A stretch of DNA of 64,000 nucleotides. It comes from Dryocola sp051307055 (lineage in GTDB: Bacteria; Pseudomonadota; Gammaproteobacteria; Enterobacterales; Enterobacteriaceae). Where the stretch lies: contig NZ_CP149994.1 in assembly GCF_051307055.1 (NCBI RefSeq), positions 2,480,001-2,544,000 on the forward strand, in the 5' to 3' direction. The position numbers were made by a program, and so were the translations under genes. Positions 6,773-16,429 of the stretch are shown here, one piece after another. The notes under the pieces were generated by a model. The model did no database searches and was not told where the DNA came from. It saw only the letters and a program-made list of their open reading frames with translations. Each line of letters starts with the position of its first letter. Position 1 is the stretch's first letter.

Positions 6773-8821
6773 TTACTTAGCGGCGACGGCTGGCGGCGCC
6801 GGCTCGTCTTTTTCCATTTTCGCAAGGTCCAGGGCAATGTGAACCGTTTCATCAAGATACGGATCCGGCTCCTGGTAATCCTTCGCTAAATCGTCCAGTT
6901 TTTTCAGCGGCGCTTTGCCCTCGCGCTTGAAGCGGTCGTTAATGCGCGCCAGCCGCGTGGCATCGTCTTCCTGGTTTTCCTTCTCACGCTGGGCAAGATT
7001 CAGGGAGACGATGTTGCGTTTCTCTTTCAGGGCATTGAAACGCGCAATGTCCTTCATGATGTACTGGAATTCATGATCGGCCGCGATGCGGTCCTGATGC
7101 AGCTTGAGCAACTGCGGTTCAAAAGGTGCCAGATCGCCTGATTTAACGTATTTGGCAGCCTCAATGCTGTCCCACGGCAGGGCGTTATCTTCGAACTTCT
7201 CGCCGGATTCGGTCTCTTGTGTGCCGGTTGGCATCATGATATCCGGCGTGACACCTTTACGTTGGGTACTGCCGCCGTTGATGCGGTAGAACTTCTGAAT
7301 GGTGTACTGCACGGAGCCCAGAGCAGGCCATTCCGGACGCAGCATCTGATCGTAAATGCGATTCAGCGAACGATACTGCTGCACGGTGCCTTTACCGAAC
7401 GTCGGCTCGCCAACGATCAGCGCGCGGCCATAATCCTGCATGGCGGCGGCAAAGATTTCCGAGGCAGAGGCGCTGAAACGGTCGACCATCACCACCAGCG
7501 GGCCTTTGTAGTAAACCACGCCGTCGGTATCGCTATCCTCACGGACTTTACCGTTGTTGTCGCGAACCTGCACCACCGGGCCGCCAGGAATAAACAGGCC
7601 GGATAAAGAGACCGCTTCAGTCAGCGCCCCGCCGCCGTTAGAACGCAGATCGATGATCACGCTCTTCACGTTCTGTTTTTCTAGCTTCTGCAGCTGCACC
7701 TTGACGTCATCCGTCAGGCCAACGTAGAAGCCAGGAATATCCAGCACGCCGACTTTATCTTTGCCCACGGTTTTCACTGTCAGCTTCACAGCGCGGTCTT
7801 CAAGACGAATACGCTCGCGCGTTAACGTGACGATGCGGGTTTTGGTTCCCTTACCGGCAGGCAGGATCTCCAGGCGCACTTTGCTGCCCTTTGGCCCTTT
7901 GATCAGCGCAACCACGTCGTCTAAACGCCAGCCGATGACATCAACCATCGCTTTGCCAGTCTGCCCGACGCCAACGATACGATCGCCTACGGTAATCGCC
8001 TTGCTTTTCGCCGCCGGGCCGCCCGCTACCATGGAGTTGATGACCGTATAGTCATCGTCCATTTGCAGCACGGCGCCGATGCCCTCAAGCGAGAGGCTCA
8101 TTTCCGTGTTGAACTGTTCGGTATTGCGTGGGGAGAGATAGTTAGTATGCGGGTCGATTTCATGCGCAAACGCGGTCATCGCCAGAGAGAACACGTCTTC
8201 GCTGTTGGACTGCGTCAGACGACGAATCGCAAACTGATAACGCCTGGTCAGCGTTTCGCGAATCTCCTGCTCACTCTTACCGGTCAGCTTCAGGCTGAGC
8301 TCGTCATACTTCACCTTGCCGTCCCAGAGCTGGTTTAGCTCAGCAACGCTTGTCGGCCATGGCGATTTACTGCGGTCCAGGTTAAAGGTGTCGTTACCCG
8401 TAAAATCCATTGGTTTTTCAAGCACCTTCAACGCGTACTGGTAACGTTCAAAACGGCGCTTTTGACCCAGGTTGTACAAATCGTAAAACAGATCCAGCTT
8501 GCCTGAGCGAAGCTCATCGCCAATCTCGCTTTTCCTGGCCGCGAACTGCTCAACGTCGCTGGCAAGCAGCACGTTGTGGCTAAAGTCGAGCAGGTTCAGG
8601 TAGCGGGTGAAGATTTTGGCGGAGAAGTTTTGGTCGAGGTCAAACTGGCGGTAATGCGAGCGAGTAAAGCGCGAGGTTACGCGCTCACTCACCGTGGCAT
8701 GCTGTGCTTCTTCCTTTAACTGCGGGATTTGGTCAGCACGCGTGATGTTCTCAACGGCCAGCGCGCTGCCTGTAAGAAACAACAGGCTAGCGACGGCCGT
8801 AAGCTTAAAGAGTTTGTTCAT
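6773..8821 (-). CDS. prc: Periplasmic tail-specific protease Prc (Tsp)
   Basis: 682 aa with a Sec signal peptide (MNKLFKLTAVASLLFLTGSALA). Family layout: N-terminal helical region, PDZ domain (around GIGAVLQMDDDYTVINSM), S41 protease domain with the serine in RFSASASEIFA and the lysine in PTFGKGTVQ (Ser/Lys dyad), then a C-terminal helical domain. Prc trims the FtsI C-terminus and degrades periplasmic substrates such as MepS with NlpI. GGAGG precedes ATG 8821. It follows proQ by 20 bp, as in E. coli, where proQ and prc are cotranscribed. Confidence 0.97.
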   Translation of the reverse strand: MNKLFKLTAVASLLFLTGSALAVENITRADQIPQLKEEAQHATVSERVTSRFTRSHYRQFDLDQNFSAKIFTRYLNLLDFSHNVLLASDVEQFAARKSEIGDELRSGKLDLFYDLYNLGQKRRFERYQYALKVLEKPMDFTGNDTFNLDRSKSPWPTSVAELNQLWDGKVKYDELSLKLTGKSEQEIRETLTRRYQFAIRRLTQSNSEDVFSLAMTAFAHEIDPHTNYLSPRNTEQFNTEMSLSLEGIGAVLQMDDDYTVINSMVAGGPAAKSKAITVGDRIVGVGQTGKAMVDVIGWRLDDVVALIKGPKGSKVRLEILPAGKGTKTRIVTLTRERIRLEDRAVKLTVKTVGKDKVGVLDIPGFYVGLTDDVKVQLQKLEKQNVKSVIIDLRSNGGGALTEAVSLSGLFIPGGPVVQVRDNNGKVREDSDTDGVVYYKGPLVVMVDRFSASASEIFAAAMQDYGRALIVGEPTFGKGTVQQYRSLNRIYDQMLRPEWPALGSVQYTIQKFYRINGGSTQRKGVTPDIMMPTGTQETESGEKFEDNALPWDSIEAAKYVKSGDLAPFEPQLLKLHQDRIAADHEFQYIMKDIARFNALKEKRNIVSLNLAQREKENQEDDATRLARINDRFKREGKAPLKKLDDLAKDYQEPDPYLDETVHIALDLAKMEKDEPAPPAVAAK

Positions 8822-8841
8822 GCCCGGGTGTGGCCTCCGTT

Positions 8842-9522
8842 TCAGAACTGCAAGTGTTCTGCGCGTACAATCATAGCCATACCAGAAGTCAGCTGTACAC
8901 GGACGCCATCTTTGGTAATTTCCAGTACGGTGGCATCCATCGCGTTGTTACCCGCTTTGACTTTAATTGCCTGCCCAACCTGCAGCGCTGAAATATCCGT
9001 TACCGGCGTGCGTTTTTCTTCGCGTGGCGCCTGAGCAGCCGGCTTATCAGCACGAGGTTTGCGTTCAGCTCCCTCTTTGCGACGCGGCGCAGGGCGTGGT
9101 TTACGCTCGCGACGAGGCTTGTCTTCGACAGTCTCACCGTTTGCGATGGCCGCCTCGCGTTTTTTCGCAAGTTGTTCCGCACGCTGAGCCTGGACGCGAG
9201 CTTTTGCTTCTTCAAGCTGCTTGCGGGCGTGTTCAACGTGCTGCTCGTCCAGCTCGCCGCACGGGTTGCCGTCAAGATCGACGCGAACCGCGCCGACTTT
9301 GATACCGTACAGGTAGCGCCAGCTTGACGTATAAAGACGTAACGCGGAGCGAAGCTGGGTTTTACTGAGGCTCATTTCGCCTTCAACGCGCGCGACCAGA
9401 TCCTGGAAGATTCCAATCTTCAGGGGGCGAGCTTCACCTTCAGCGCTAAAACACTGTGGGAAACGCTCAGCCAGAAAGGTAATAACTTCTTTGCTGCTAT
9501 TCAACTTAGGTTGATTTTCCAT
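8842..9522 (-). CDS. proQ: RNA chaperone ProQ
   Basis: 226 aa (232 in E. coli). An N-terminal FinO/ProQ RNA-binding domain (residues about 5-120, with ERFPQCF and TSSWRYLYGIK) is joined by a long basic Lys/Arg/Pro-rich linker (about 125-175) to a C-terminal Tudor-like domain (AGNNAMDATVLEITKDGVRV). ProQ binds many sRNAs and 3' UTRs and was first found through ProP activation. AGGA precedes ATG 9522. It heads the proQ-prc unit. Confidence 0.97.
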   Translation of the reverse strand: MENQPKLNSSKEVITFLAERFPQCFSAEGEARPLKIGIFQDLVARVEGEMSLSKTQLRSALRLYTSSWRYLYGIKVGAVRVDLDGNPCGELDEQHVEHARKQLEEAKARVQAQRAEQLAKKREAAIANGETVEDKPRRERKPRPAPRRKEGAERKPRADKPAAQAPREEKRTPVTDISALQVGQAIKVKAGNNAMDATVLEITKDGVRVQLTSGMAMIVRAEHLQF

Positions 9523-9625
9523 GAAATTTCCTGATTACAACGGAGTTGCCAACAAACCGCGGCATGAACAGGCGACATTATAATGACGCTACCGGCAAAT
9601 GCCACGTTATCCGTTGCTTATCATG

Positions 9626-10114
9626 CTAACGAGTGAAGAATTTTTTATAATCCGTAGCGGTTAGCAGCTGCGAAAGCTGCGTAACCAGTTGGGATAAGCC
9701 TTGTTGATCGTCCGGCGTAAAGCGCCCGTATTCGGTGCTATCGATATCCAGCACGCCGATAACTTCGCCATTCACCACCAGCGGGAAGACAATTTCGGCA
9801 TTGCTTGAGGCGTCGCAGGCGATATGGCCAGCAAAAGCATGCACATCTTCTACGCGCTGAACCTCGCCGGTTGAAACCGCCGTGCCGCAGACGCCCTTGC
9901 CCACAGGAATACGCACGCAGGCGATCTTGCCCTGGAAGGGTCCCAGCACCAGAGTCTTTCCTTCCAGCAGATAGAATCCCGCCCAGTTTACGCCGTCAAG
10001 ACGTTCAAAGAGCAGCGCACTGGTATTAGCGAGCGTTGCCAGAAAACTTGTTTCACCTGCCATTAACGCGCTGAAATCGCGGTTTAAATCCGCGTAAAAT
10101 TGTTCTTTGTTCAT
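9626..10114 (-). CDS. msrC: Free methionine-(R)-sulfoxide reductase MsrC
   Basis: 162 aa, one GAF domain. Three cysteines at 66, 76 and 100 have the 10- and 24-residue spacings of the fRMsr active site (IACVRIP, KGVCGTA, HIACDASS). The enzyme reduces the R isomer of free methionine sulfoxide in the cytosol. E. coli YebR/MsrC is the counterpart and occupies the same place upstream of proQ and divergent from letA. Confidence 0.93.
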   Translation of the reverse strand: MNKEQFYADLNRDFSALMAGETSFLATLANTSALLFERLDGVNWAGFYLLEGKTLVLGPFQGKIACVRIPVGKGVCGTAVSTGEVQRVEDVHAFAGHIACDASSNAEIVFPLVVNGEVIGVLDIDSTEYGRFTPDDQQGLSQLVTQLSQLLTATDYKKFFTR

Positions 10115-10217
10115 TGAATAACCATTTGTTGTCTGACGCTACTGCATAGCATACTAAAATAAGCACTAAATGCGCTGTACCACAAGGTGTATCATTTTAT
10201 GAATTACTATAGGCTTA

Positions 10218-11528
10218 ATGCCACAAACCATATCAGAGCGAGATACAACATGCCGCACGGGTACGCCTGGCCGACGACGAAAAATGAAAATACACGCCAT
10301 TAGTCAGGTTTTGCCGCAGGCACGTTATCAGCGTTGTCCCCAATGCGATACACTTTTCTCTTTGCCCGCGCTTAAATCATCCCAAACCGCCTGCTGCCCT
10401 CGCTGTGACGCTAAAGTGCATGATGGGCGCGACTGGTCTTTAACTCGCCTGGCCGCAATGGCAGTCGCCATGCTGTTGCTGATGCCCGTCGCCTTCTCCG
10501 ACCCTCTGCTGCGTATCTATCTGCTGGGAACGAAAATTGACGCCAACGTTTTTCAGGGCATCTGGCAGATGGCCCGGCAGGGCGATGCGATTACCGCAGC
10601 TATGGTGCTGTTTTGCGCGGTGGGCGCGCCCGCAACCCTTGTCGCAGCGCTCGCATGGCTCTATTTCGGCAATATGCTCGGCATGAACCTAAGGCCGGTA
10701 CTGCTGATGCTCGATAGGCTTAAAGAGTGGGTAATGCTGGATATTTATCTGGTGGGCATCGGCGTTGCGTCCATTAAAGTCAAAGAGTATGCCTTTATGC
10801 AGCCCGGACTGGGACTTGTCGCTTTTGTCGCCCTGGTCATATTAAGTTTGCTGACCATGATTCACCTGAACGTTGAGCAGCTCTGGGAAAGGTTTTACCC
10901 TCAGCCGCCCGCTCGCGCTTTCAACGCCCAGCTGCGGGTGTGCCTCGGCTGCCATTTTACCGGCATGCCCGACAACCGCGGCCGCTGTCCGCGCTGCCAT
11001 GTGCCGCTGCGTCACCGCCGCCGTCAGAGCCTGCAAAAATCCTGGGCCGCGCTCATCGCTTCTTTAGTGTTCCTGCTGCCCGCCAATCTGCTGCCCATCT
11101 CGGTGATTTATGTCAACGGATCGCGTCAGGAAGACACCATTCTCTCCGGCATTATTTCGCTCGCCAGCAGCAATATCGCCGTAGCCGCGGTGGTATTTAT
11201 CGCCAGTATTCTCGTGCCGTTTACTAAAGTGATTGTACTGCTTACGCTTTTGCTAAGTATCCACTTTAAATGTGAGCGAGGACTACGCACGCGCATTTTG
11301 CTGCTGCGGTTTATTACCTGGATTGGCCGCTGGTCGATGCTTGACCTGTTCGTCATCGCACTCACTATGTCGCTGGTCAACCGTGACCAGCTGCTGGCTT
11401 TTACTATGGGCCCCGCCGCGTTTTATTTTGGCGCCGCGGTAATTTTAACTATTCTTGCTGTCGAATGGCTGGATAGCCGACTACTTTGGGACGCACATGA
11501 GTCAGGAAACGCCCGCTTCACCGACTGA
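10218..11528 (+). CDS. letA: LetA (YebS), PqiA-family inner membrane protein
   Basis: 436 aa. Two PqiA modules, each a zinc-ribbon (RCPQCD...CCPRCD, then RVCLGCHF...RCPRCH) followed by membrane helices. LetA partners the periplasmic MCE tunnel LetB in lipid transport between the two membranes. The start at 10218 has AGG 4 nt upstream; ATG 10284 is an alternative that still keeps both zinc ribbons. The 3' end overlaps letB by 32 nt, so translation is probably coupled. Confidence 0.93.
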   Translation: MPQTISERDTTCRTGTPGRRRKMKIHAISQVLPQARYQRCPQCDTLFSLPALKSSQTACCPRCDAKVHDGRDWSLTRLAAMAVAMLLLMPVAFSDPLLRIYLLGTKIDANVFQGIWQMARQGDAITAAMVLFCAVGAPATLVAALAWLYFGNMLGMNLRPVLLMLDRLKEWVMLDIYLVGIGVASIKVKEYAFMQPGLGLVAFVALVILSLLTMIHLNVEQLWERFYPQPPARAFNAQLRVCLGCHFTGMPDNRGRCPRCHVPLRHRRRQSLQKSWAALIASLVFLLPANLLPISVIYVNGSRQEDTILSGIISLASSNIAVAAVVFIASILVPFTKVIVLLTLLLSIHFKCERGLRTRILLLRFITWIGRWSMLDLFVIALTMSLVNRDQLLAFTMGPAAFYFGAAVILTILAVEWLDSRLLWDAHESGNARFTD

Positions 11529-14130
11529 GGCGCGAATTAAAACAAAACGCAGGATTTCTCCTTTCTGGTTGCTGCCGATTATCGCCCTGCTGATTGCAAG
11601 CTGGCTTATCTGGACAACCTATGAAGAGCGGGGCACCACGGCCACCATCGATTTTGTCTCCGCGGACGGCATCGTGGCCGGACGCACGCCAGTGCGCTTT
11701 CAGGGCGTGGAAGTGGGCACCGTGCAAACCGTCAATATTGGCGATAACCTCAATAAAATTGAAGTTAAAGTCAGTATTAAAAGCGACCTGAAAGATGCGC
11801 TGCGCAAGGAAACGCAGTTCTGGCTTGTGACGCCTAAAGCTTCCCTGGCGGGCGTTTCAGGCCTGGATGCGCTGGTTGGCGGCAACTACATCGGCATGAT
11901 GCCCGGCAAAGGCGAACCTGAAGATCACTTTGTTGCGCTCGATACCCAGCCTAAATATCGTCTGAACAACGGCGAGCTGATGATCCATCTGCATGCCCCG
12001 GATTTGGGCTCGCTGAACAGCGGTTCGCTGGTTTACTTCCGTAAGATCCCGGTCGGGCGCGTTTACGATTACACCATTAGCCCGGATAAACAGGGGGTCA
12101 CCATTGATGTGCTGATCGATCGCCGTTTCGCGCATCTGGTGAAAAAAGGCAGCCGCTTCTGGAATGTCTCAGGCGTGAAAACAAATATCAGCCTCAGCGG
12201 CGCAAAAATCGAGCTTGAAAGCCTCGCCGCCCTGGTGAACGGCGCCATCGCTTTCGACTCGCCGGAAAGTTCTGCCCAGGCAAAATCCGATGACGAATTT
12301 GGTCTGTATGAAGACCTCGCTCATAGCCAGCGCGGCGTGCTGATCAAGCTCGACCTGCCGGGCGGCGAAGGCCTGAAGGCTGGCTCTACGCCGCTGATGT
12401 ACCAGGGGCTGGAAGTGGGAACCCTGACTAAGCTTAATCTGGTTCCGGGCGGCGCGGTGACCGGTGAAATGACGGTCGATCCCGGCGTGGTTAACCTGAT
12501 GCGCAGCGGTACCCGCATCGAATTGCGCAGCCCGAAAGTTTCCCTGAGCAATCCGAACATCAGCAGCCTGCTGACAGGCAGCACCTTTGAGCTGGTTCCG
12601 GGCGAAGGCGACCCACAGGATCATTATGTGATACTGCCGAGCGACAAAACGCCGCTGCAGCAGCCTGACGTTCTGACGCTCAGCCTGACCGCGCCGGAAA
12701 GCTACGGCATCGATGCGGGCCAGCCAGTTATCCTGCACGGCATTCGGATAGGACAGGTTCTGGAACGGTCGTTAAGCACCAAAGGCGTGAGCTTTGCCGT
12801 CGCCATCGAGCCGCAGTACCGTCACCTGTTGCAGGGCGACAGTAAATTCGTGGTGAACAGCCGCATCGACGTGAAGCTGGGCATGGACGGCGTGGAGTTC
12901 CTCGGCGCCAGCGCCAGCGAATGGATCAACGGCGGCGTCCGCGTGCTTCCCGGTAGCAAAGGCAAGATGAAATCCAGCTATCCGCTGTTTGCCAACCTGG
13001 AAAAAGCGGTGGAAAACAGCTTAAGCGATCTTCCAACCACCACCTTAACGCTTACGGCCTCCAGCCTGCCGGATATTCAGGCTGGCTCCGTGGTGCTGTA
13101 CCGTAAATTCCAGGTCGGTGAAATCATCACCGTGCGACCAAAAGCCAATAGCTTTGATATTGATGTTCATATCAAACCGGAATATCGCAAACTGCTGACC
13201 TCAAGCAGCGTATTCTGGGCCGAAGGCGGCGCGCGAGTGCAGCTGAACGGCAGCGGTTTAACCGTGCAGGCTTCCCCGCTTTCTCGCGCCTTAAAAGGGG
13301 CTATCAGCTTCGATAACCTCAGCGGCGCGGGCGCAGGCTATGCCAAAGGTGACAAACGCGTGCTGTACGCGTCGGAAACCGCCGCCCGCGCGGTTGGCAG
13401 CCAGATAACGCTGCATACTTTTGACGCCGGCAAACTCTCCGCCGGGATGCCAATCCGCTATCTGGGGATCGACATCGGCCAGCTTGAGTCGCTCAATCTC
13501 ACCGAATCGCGCAGCGAAGTGGAGGCCAAAGCGGTGCTGTATCCGGAATTTGTGTCGACGTTTGCTCGCGGCGGCACGCGCTTCTCCGTGGTGACGCCGC
13601 AAATTTCGGCTGCGGGCGTCGATCACCTGGATACCATCCTCCAGCCATATATCAACGTTGAACCAGGCCGTGGCTCGCCGCGACGCGACTTTGAGCTGCA
13701 GGAGATCTCCATCACCGACTCGCGCTATTCGGATGGCCTGAGCATCGTGGTTGAAGTGCCCGAGGCTGGCGCGCTGAACATTGGCACGCCGGTGCTGTTC
13801 CGTGGCCTGGAAGTTGGCACCGTGACGGGGCTTACGCTTGGCAATCTGTCTGACCGCGTAATGGTCGGCCTGCGTATCAGCAAGCGCTTCCAGCATCTGG
13901 TGCGCGACAGCTCGGTCTTCTGGCTCGCCTCAGGCTACAGCCTCGATTTCGGTCTGACCGGCGGCGTGGTGAAAACAGGCACCTTCAACCAGTTCATTCG
14001 CGGCGGCATAGCCTTTGCGACTCCGCCGGGCACGCCGCTGGCGCCAAAAGCCGAGCCGGGTAAACACTTCCTGCTGCTGGAAAGCGAGCCGAAAGAGTGG
14101 CGTCAATGGGGTACCGCCCTGCCGCGTTAA
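11497..14130 (+). CDS. letB: LetB (YebT), seven-MCE-domain lipid transport tunnel
   Basis: 877 aa, the E. coli length, from ATG 11497 (MSQETPAS) inside the letA 3' end. An N-terminal membrane anchor (residues about 20-40) is followed by repeated MCE domains recognisable by recurring words such as GVEVGTV, GSLVYFRKIPVG, GLEVGTL, VVLYRKFQVG and PVLFRGLEVG. In E. coli seven MCE rings stack into a periplasm-spanning tunnel for phospholipids. It is cotranscribed with letA and followed by a GC-rich hairpin. Confidence 0.96.
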   Translation: MSQETPASPTEARIKTKRRISPFWLLPIIALLIASWLIWTTYEERGTTATIDFVSADGIVAGRTPVRFQGVEVGTVQTVNIGDNLNKIEVKVSIKSDLKDALRKETQFWLVTPKASLAGVSGLDALVGGNYIGMMPGKGEPEDHFVALDTQPKYRLNNGELMIHLHAPDLGSLNSGSLVYFRKIPVGRVYDYTISPDKQGVTIDVLIDRRFAHLVKKGSRFWNVSGVKTNISLSGAKIELESLAALVNGAIAFDSPESSAQAKSDDEFGLYEDLAHSQRGVLIKLDLPGGEGLKAGSTPLMYQGLEVGTLTKLNLVPGGAVTGEMTVDPGVVNLMRSGTRIELRSPKVSLSNPNISSLLTGSTFELVPGEGDPQDHYVILPSDKTPLQQPDVLTLSLTAPESYGIDAGQPVILHGIRIGQVLERSLSTKGVSFAVAIEPQYRHLLQGDSKFVVNSRIDVKLGMDGVEFLGASASEWINGGVRVLPGSKGKMKSSYPLFANLEKAVENSLSDLPTTTLTLTASSLPDIQAGSVVLYRKFQVGEIITVRPKANSFDIDVHIKPEYRKLLTSSSVFWAEGGARVQLNGSGLTVQASPLSRALKGAISFDNLSGAGAGYAKGDKRVLYASETAARAVGSQITLHTFDAGKLSAGMPIRYLGIDIGQLESLNLTESRSEVEAKAVLYPEFVSTFARGGTRFSVVTPQISAAGVDHLDTILQPYINVEPGRGSPRRDFELQEISITDSRYSDGLSIVVEVPEAGALNIGTPVLFRGLEVGTVTGLTLGNLSDRVMVGLRISKRFQHLVRDSSVFWLASGYSLDFGLTGGVVKTGTFNQFIRGGIAFATPPGTPLAPKAEPGKHFLLLESEPKEWRQWGTALPR

Positions 14131-14137
14131 CCTGCGC

Positions 14138-14158
14138 GCCCCGGTACCCTGCCGGGGC
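14138..14158 (+). terminator. Hairpin downstream of letB
   Basis: GCCCCGG and CCGGGGC arms directly after the letB stop. The T-run is weak, so termination efficiency is uncertain. Confidence 0.45.
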
Positions 14159-14334
14159 GTTCAGCTTAGTGGCAACCTTCGAAAACGTGATTTTCGGAGA
14201 GCTGAAGCAAACCAGAATCATAGTCCGCTGCCTTTAACATCAGGGCAACCCACACTTAATGAGCTTCTCTGCTGTCCGTCATCCCGGGTGTTTATGCTAC
14301 ACTGCGCCCCTTATTTTTCTGTGGAACTCCCTCC

Positions 14335-15777
14335 GTGGCCCAAACTCACTCCGCCTATCTGCCGCAATCTTTTCTTGACGTTATGCGCGACGCTCTGCCC
14401 GCCGGGCAAACGCTCGAAAGCTTTATCGACTACTGCCAGCGCCCGCTGCGCCGCAGCCTGCGCGTTAATACGTTAAAGATTTCGGTTGCCGAATTCCTTA
14501 AGCTCGTCGCCCCTTACAACTGGCAGCTCACGCCGGTTCCGTGGTGTGAAGAAGGATTCTGGATTGAGCGGGAAGATGAGGAAGGCCTGCCGTTGGGCAG
14601 CACCGCCGAGCACCTGAGCGGCATGTTTTATATCCAGGAAGCCAGCTCAATGCTGCCCGTTGCGGCGCTGTTTGCCGACGGCCGCGCGCCGCAGCGCATC
14701 ATGGACGTCGCCGCAGCCCCCGGTTCCAAAACCACGCAGATTGCCGCGCGCATGGGCAACCGGGGCGCCATTCTGGCCAATGAATATTCCGCCAGCCGGG
14801 TAAAAGTGCTGCATGCCAATATCAGCCGCTGCGGGATCAGCAACGTCGCGCTGACCCATTTTGATGGCCGGGTATTTGGCGCCGCGCTGCCAGAGTGCTT
14901 TGACGCGATTCTACTGGATGCTCCCTGCTCTGGCGAAGGCGTGGTGCGTAAAGATCCTGACGCATTACGTAACTGGACGCCGGAGAGTACCGCCAGCATT
15001 GCCGATACCCAGCGGGAACTCATCGCCAGCGCCTTTCACGCCCTGCGCCCCGGCGGCACCCTGATTTATTCCACCTGCACGCTAAACCGCGAAGAGAATC
15101 AGCAAATCTGCCAGTGGCTGCTTGATGAGTGGCCGGATGCGGTTGAAATCGATCCGCTCCACGAGCTCTTCCCGCAGGCTGACAAAGCCATCACCAAAGA
15201 AGGTTTCCTGCACGTCTTCCCGCAGATTTATGATTGCGAAGGCTTTTTCGTGGCGCGCCTGCGCAAAACCGCTTCTGTCGAGCCGTTGCCGCAGCCGGGC
15301 TATAAAGTGGGCAAGTTCCCCTTTACGCCGCTGCAGGGTCGCCAGGCGGCAGAAGTTATCGCCTCGGCGGCAAAAGCAGGTATCAGCTGGCGCGATGAAC
15401 TCAAACTGTGGCAGCGCGACAAAGAAATCTGGTTGTTTCCGTCAGAAATCGTACCGCTGATTGGCAAGGTGCGCTTTTCGCGCATCGGCCTGCGCCTCGC
15501 TGAGCAGCATAATAAGGGTTACCGCTGGCAGCACGAAGCCGTTATCGCGCTCGTGGCGGGCACCGCTCCGCTGGCTTTTGCGTTAACGGAGCATGAAGCG
15601 CAAGAGTGGTATCGCGGTCGTGACGTTTATCCGGAGTCCGCGCCTTCCGGCGATGATGTCGTGGTGACCTTTCAGGGGCAACCTCTTGGCCTGGCAAAGA
15701 AAATCGGTTCACGTCTGAAGAACAGCTATCCGCGCGAACTGGTACGCGATGGCAAACTGTTCGCGGGCGGGCAATAA
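14335..15777 (+). CDS. rsmF: 16S rRNA m5C1407 methyltransferase RsmF
   Basis: 480 aa from GTG 14335. RsmB/NOP2 family: SAM-binding DVAAAPGSKTTQIA, the first catalytic cysteine in DAPCSGEG, and the second in STCTLNREEN, followed by a C-terminal PUA-like region. RsmF methylates C1407 of 16S rRNA in the assembled 30S subunit. Own promoter likely in the 200-bp gap after letB. Confidence 0.95.
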   Translation: MAQTHSAYLPQSFLDVMRDALPAGQTLESFIDYCQRPLRRSLRVNTLKISVAEFLKLVAPYNWQLTPVPWCEEGFWIEREDEEGLPLGSTAEHLSGMFYIQEASSMLPVAALFADGRAPQRIMDVAAAPGSKTTQIAARMGNRGAILANEYSASRVKVLHANISRCGISNVALTHFDGRVFGAALPECFDAILLDAPCSGEGVVRKDPDALRNWTPESTASIADTQRELIASAFHALRPGGTLIYSTCTLNREENQQICQWLLDEWPDAVEIDPLHELFPQADKAITKEGFLHVFPQIYDCEGFFVARLRKTASVEPLPQPGYKVGKFPFTPLQGRQAAEVIASAAKAGISWRDELKLWQRDKEIWLFPSEIVPLIGKVRFSRIGLRLAEQHNKGYRWQHEAVIALVAGTAPLAFALTEHEAQEWYRGRDVYPESAPSGDDVVVTFQGQPLGLAKKIGSRLKNSYPRELVRDGKLFAGGQ

Positions 15778-15889
15778 TTTGCGATAAAAATAAGCGCTTT
15801 TTATTTGGCACTTTTTGCACCATTGACTAGGCTCAAATCTGGATGACCTTACTGGTCATACCACGATCGGCGGACCGGAGGAGAGCGAG

Positions 15890-16129
15890 ATGACGAAAAC
15901 TAACGTACGAATAGGCAACTTCGAAATTGAAGATGCCGAGTTAAACGGTGAGCAGCAGGGCGAGCGAACGTTAAGCATCCCTTGTAAATCTGACCCAGAC
16001 CTGTGCATGCAGTTAGATGCCTGGGATGACGAAACCAGCATTCCCGCAGTGCTGGATGGCGAGCATTCCGTACTTTATCGTCAACATTACGACCAACAGT
16101 CCGATGCATGGGTCATGCGCCTTGCCTGA
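15890..16129 (+). CDS. yebV: Conserved small protein YebV
   Basis: 79 aa, no membrane segment. It carries the conserved core TIPCKSDPDLCMQLDAWD (written here as seen, with small changes) and ends DAWVMRLA, as in E. coli YebV. Strong GGAGGAGAG upstream of ATG 15890. Function unknown. Confidence 0.9.
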   Translation: MTKTNVRIGNFEIEDAELNGEQQGERTLSIPCKSDPDLCMQLDAWDDETSIPAVLDGEHSVLYRQHYDQQSDAWVMRLA

Positions 16130-16138
16130 TTCAGAATG

Positions 16139-16160
16139 AACCCGTCGCCGCAGACGGGTT
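16139..16160 (+). terminator. Hairpin after yebV
   Basis: AACCCGTC and GACGGGTT arms followed by ATTTATG; a weak T-run makes it a probable but imperfect terminator. Confidence 0.5.
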
Positions 16161-16234
16161 ATTTATGCCTTCGATTTCCCCTCTTCTTGCCATATCCCCT
16201 ACACTTAAGCCAAACGGTGCGGTGTGAGGCGCTA

Positions 16235-16426
16235 ATGTTTGCGTTGGTTTTATTTGTTTGTTACCTGGACGGTGGGTGCGACGATATCGTGGTTGACGTG
16301 TTTAATACCGAACAGCAATGCCTGGTCGCCATGGATGAGCAGCGGATGCGCCACGGCGGCTGTTATCCGGTGGAGGATTTTATTGATGGCTTCTGGCGGC
16401 CGGCGCAGGAGTACAGCGATCTGTAG
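16235..16426 (+). CDS. yebW: Conserved small protein YebW
   Basis: 63 aa, the same length as E. coli YebW, from ATG 16235 with GAGG upstream. It has a short hydrophobic start (MFALVLFVCYLDGGC) and conserved EDFIDGFWRPAQEY at the end. The longer frame from 16136 would begin inside the yebV terminator and is rejected. Function unknown. Confidence 0.88.
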   Translation: MFALVLFVCYLDGGCDDIVVDVFNTEQQCLVAMDEQRMRHGGCYPVEDFIDGFWRPAQEYSDL

Positions 16427-16429
16427 CGC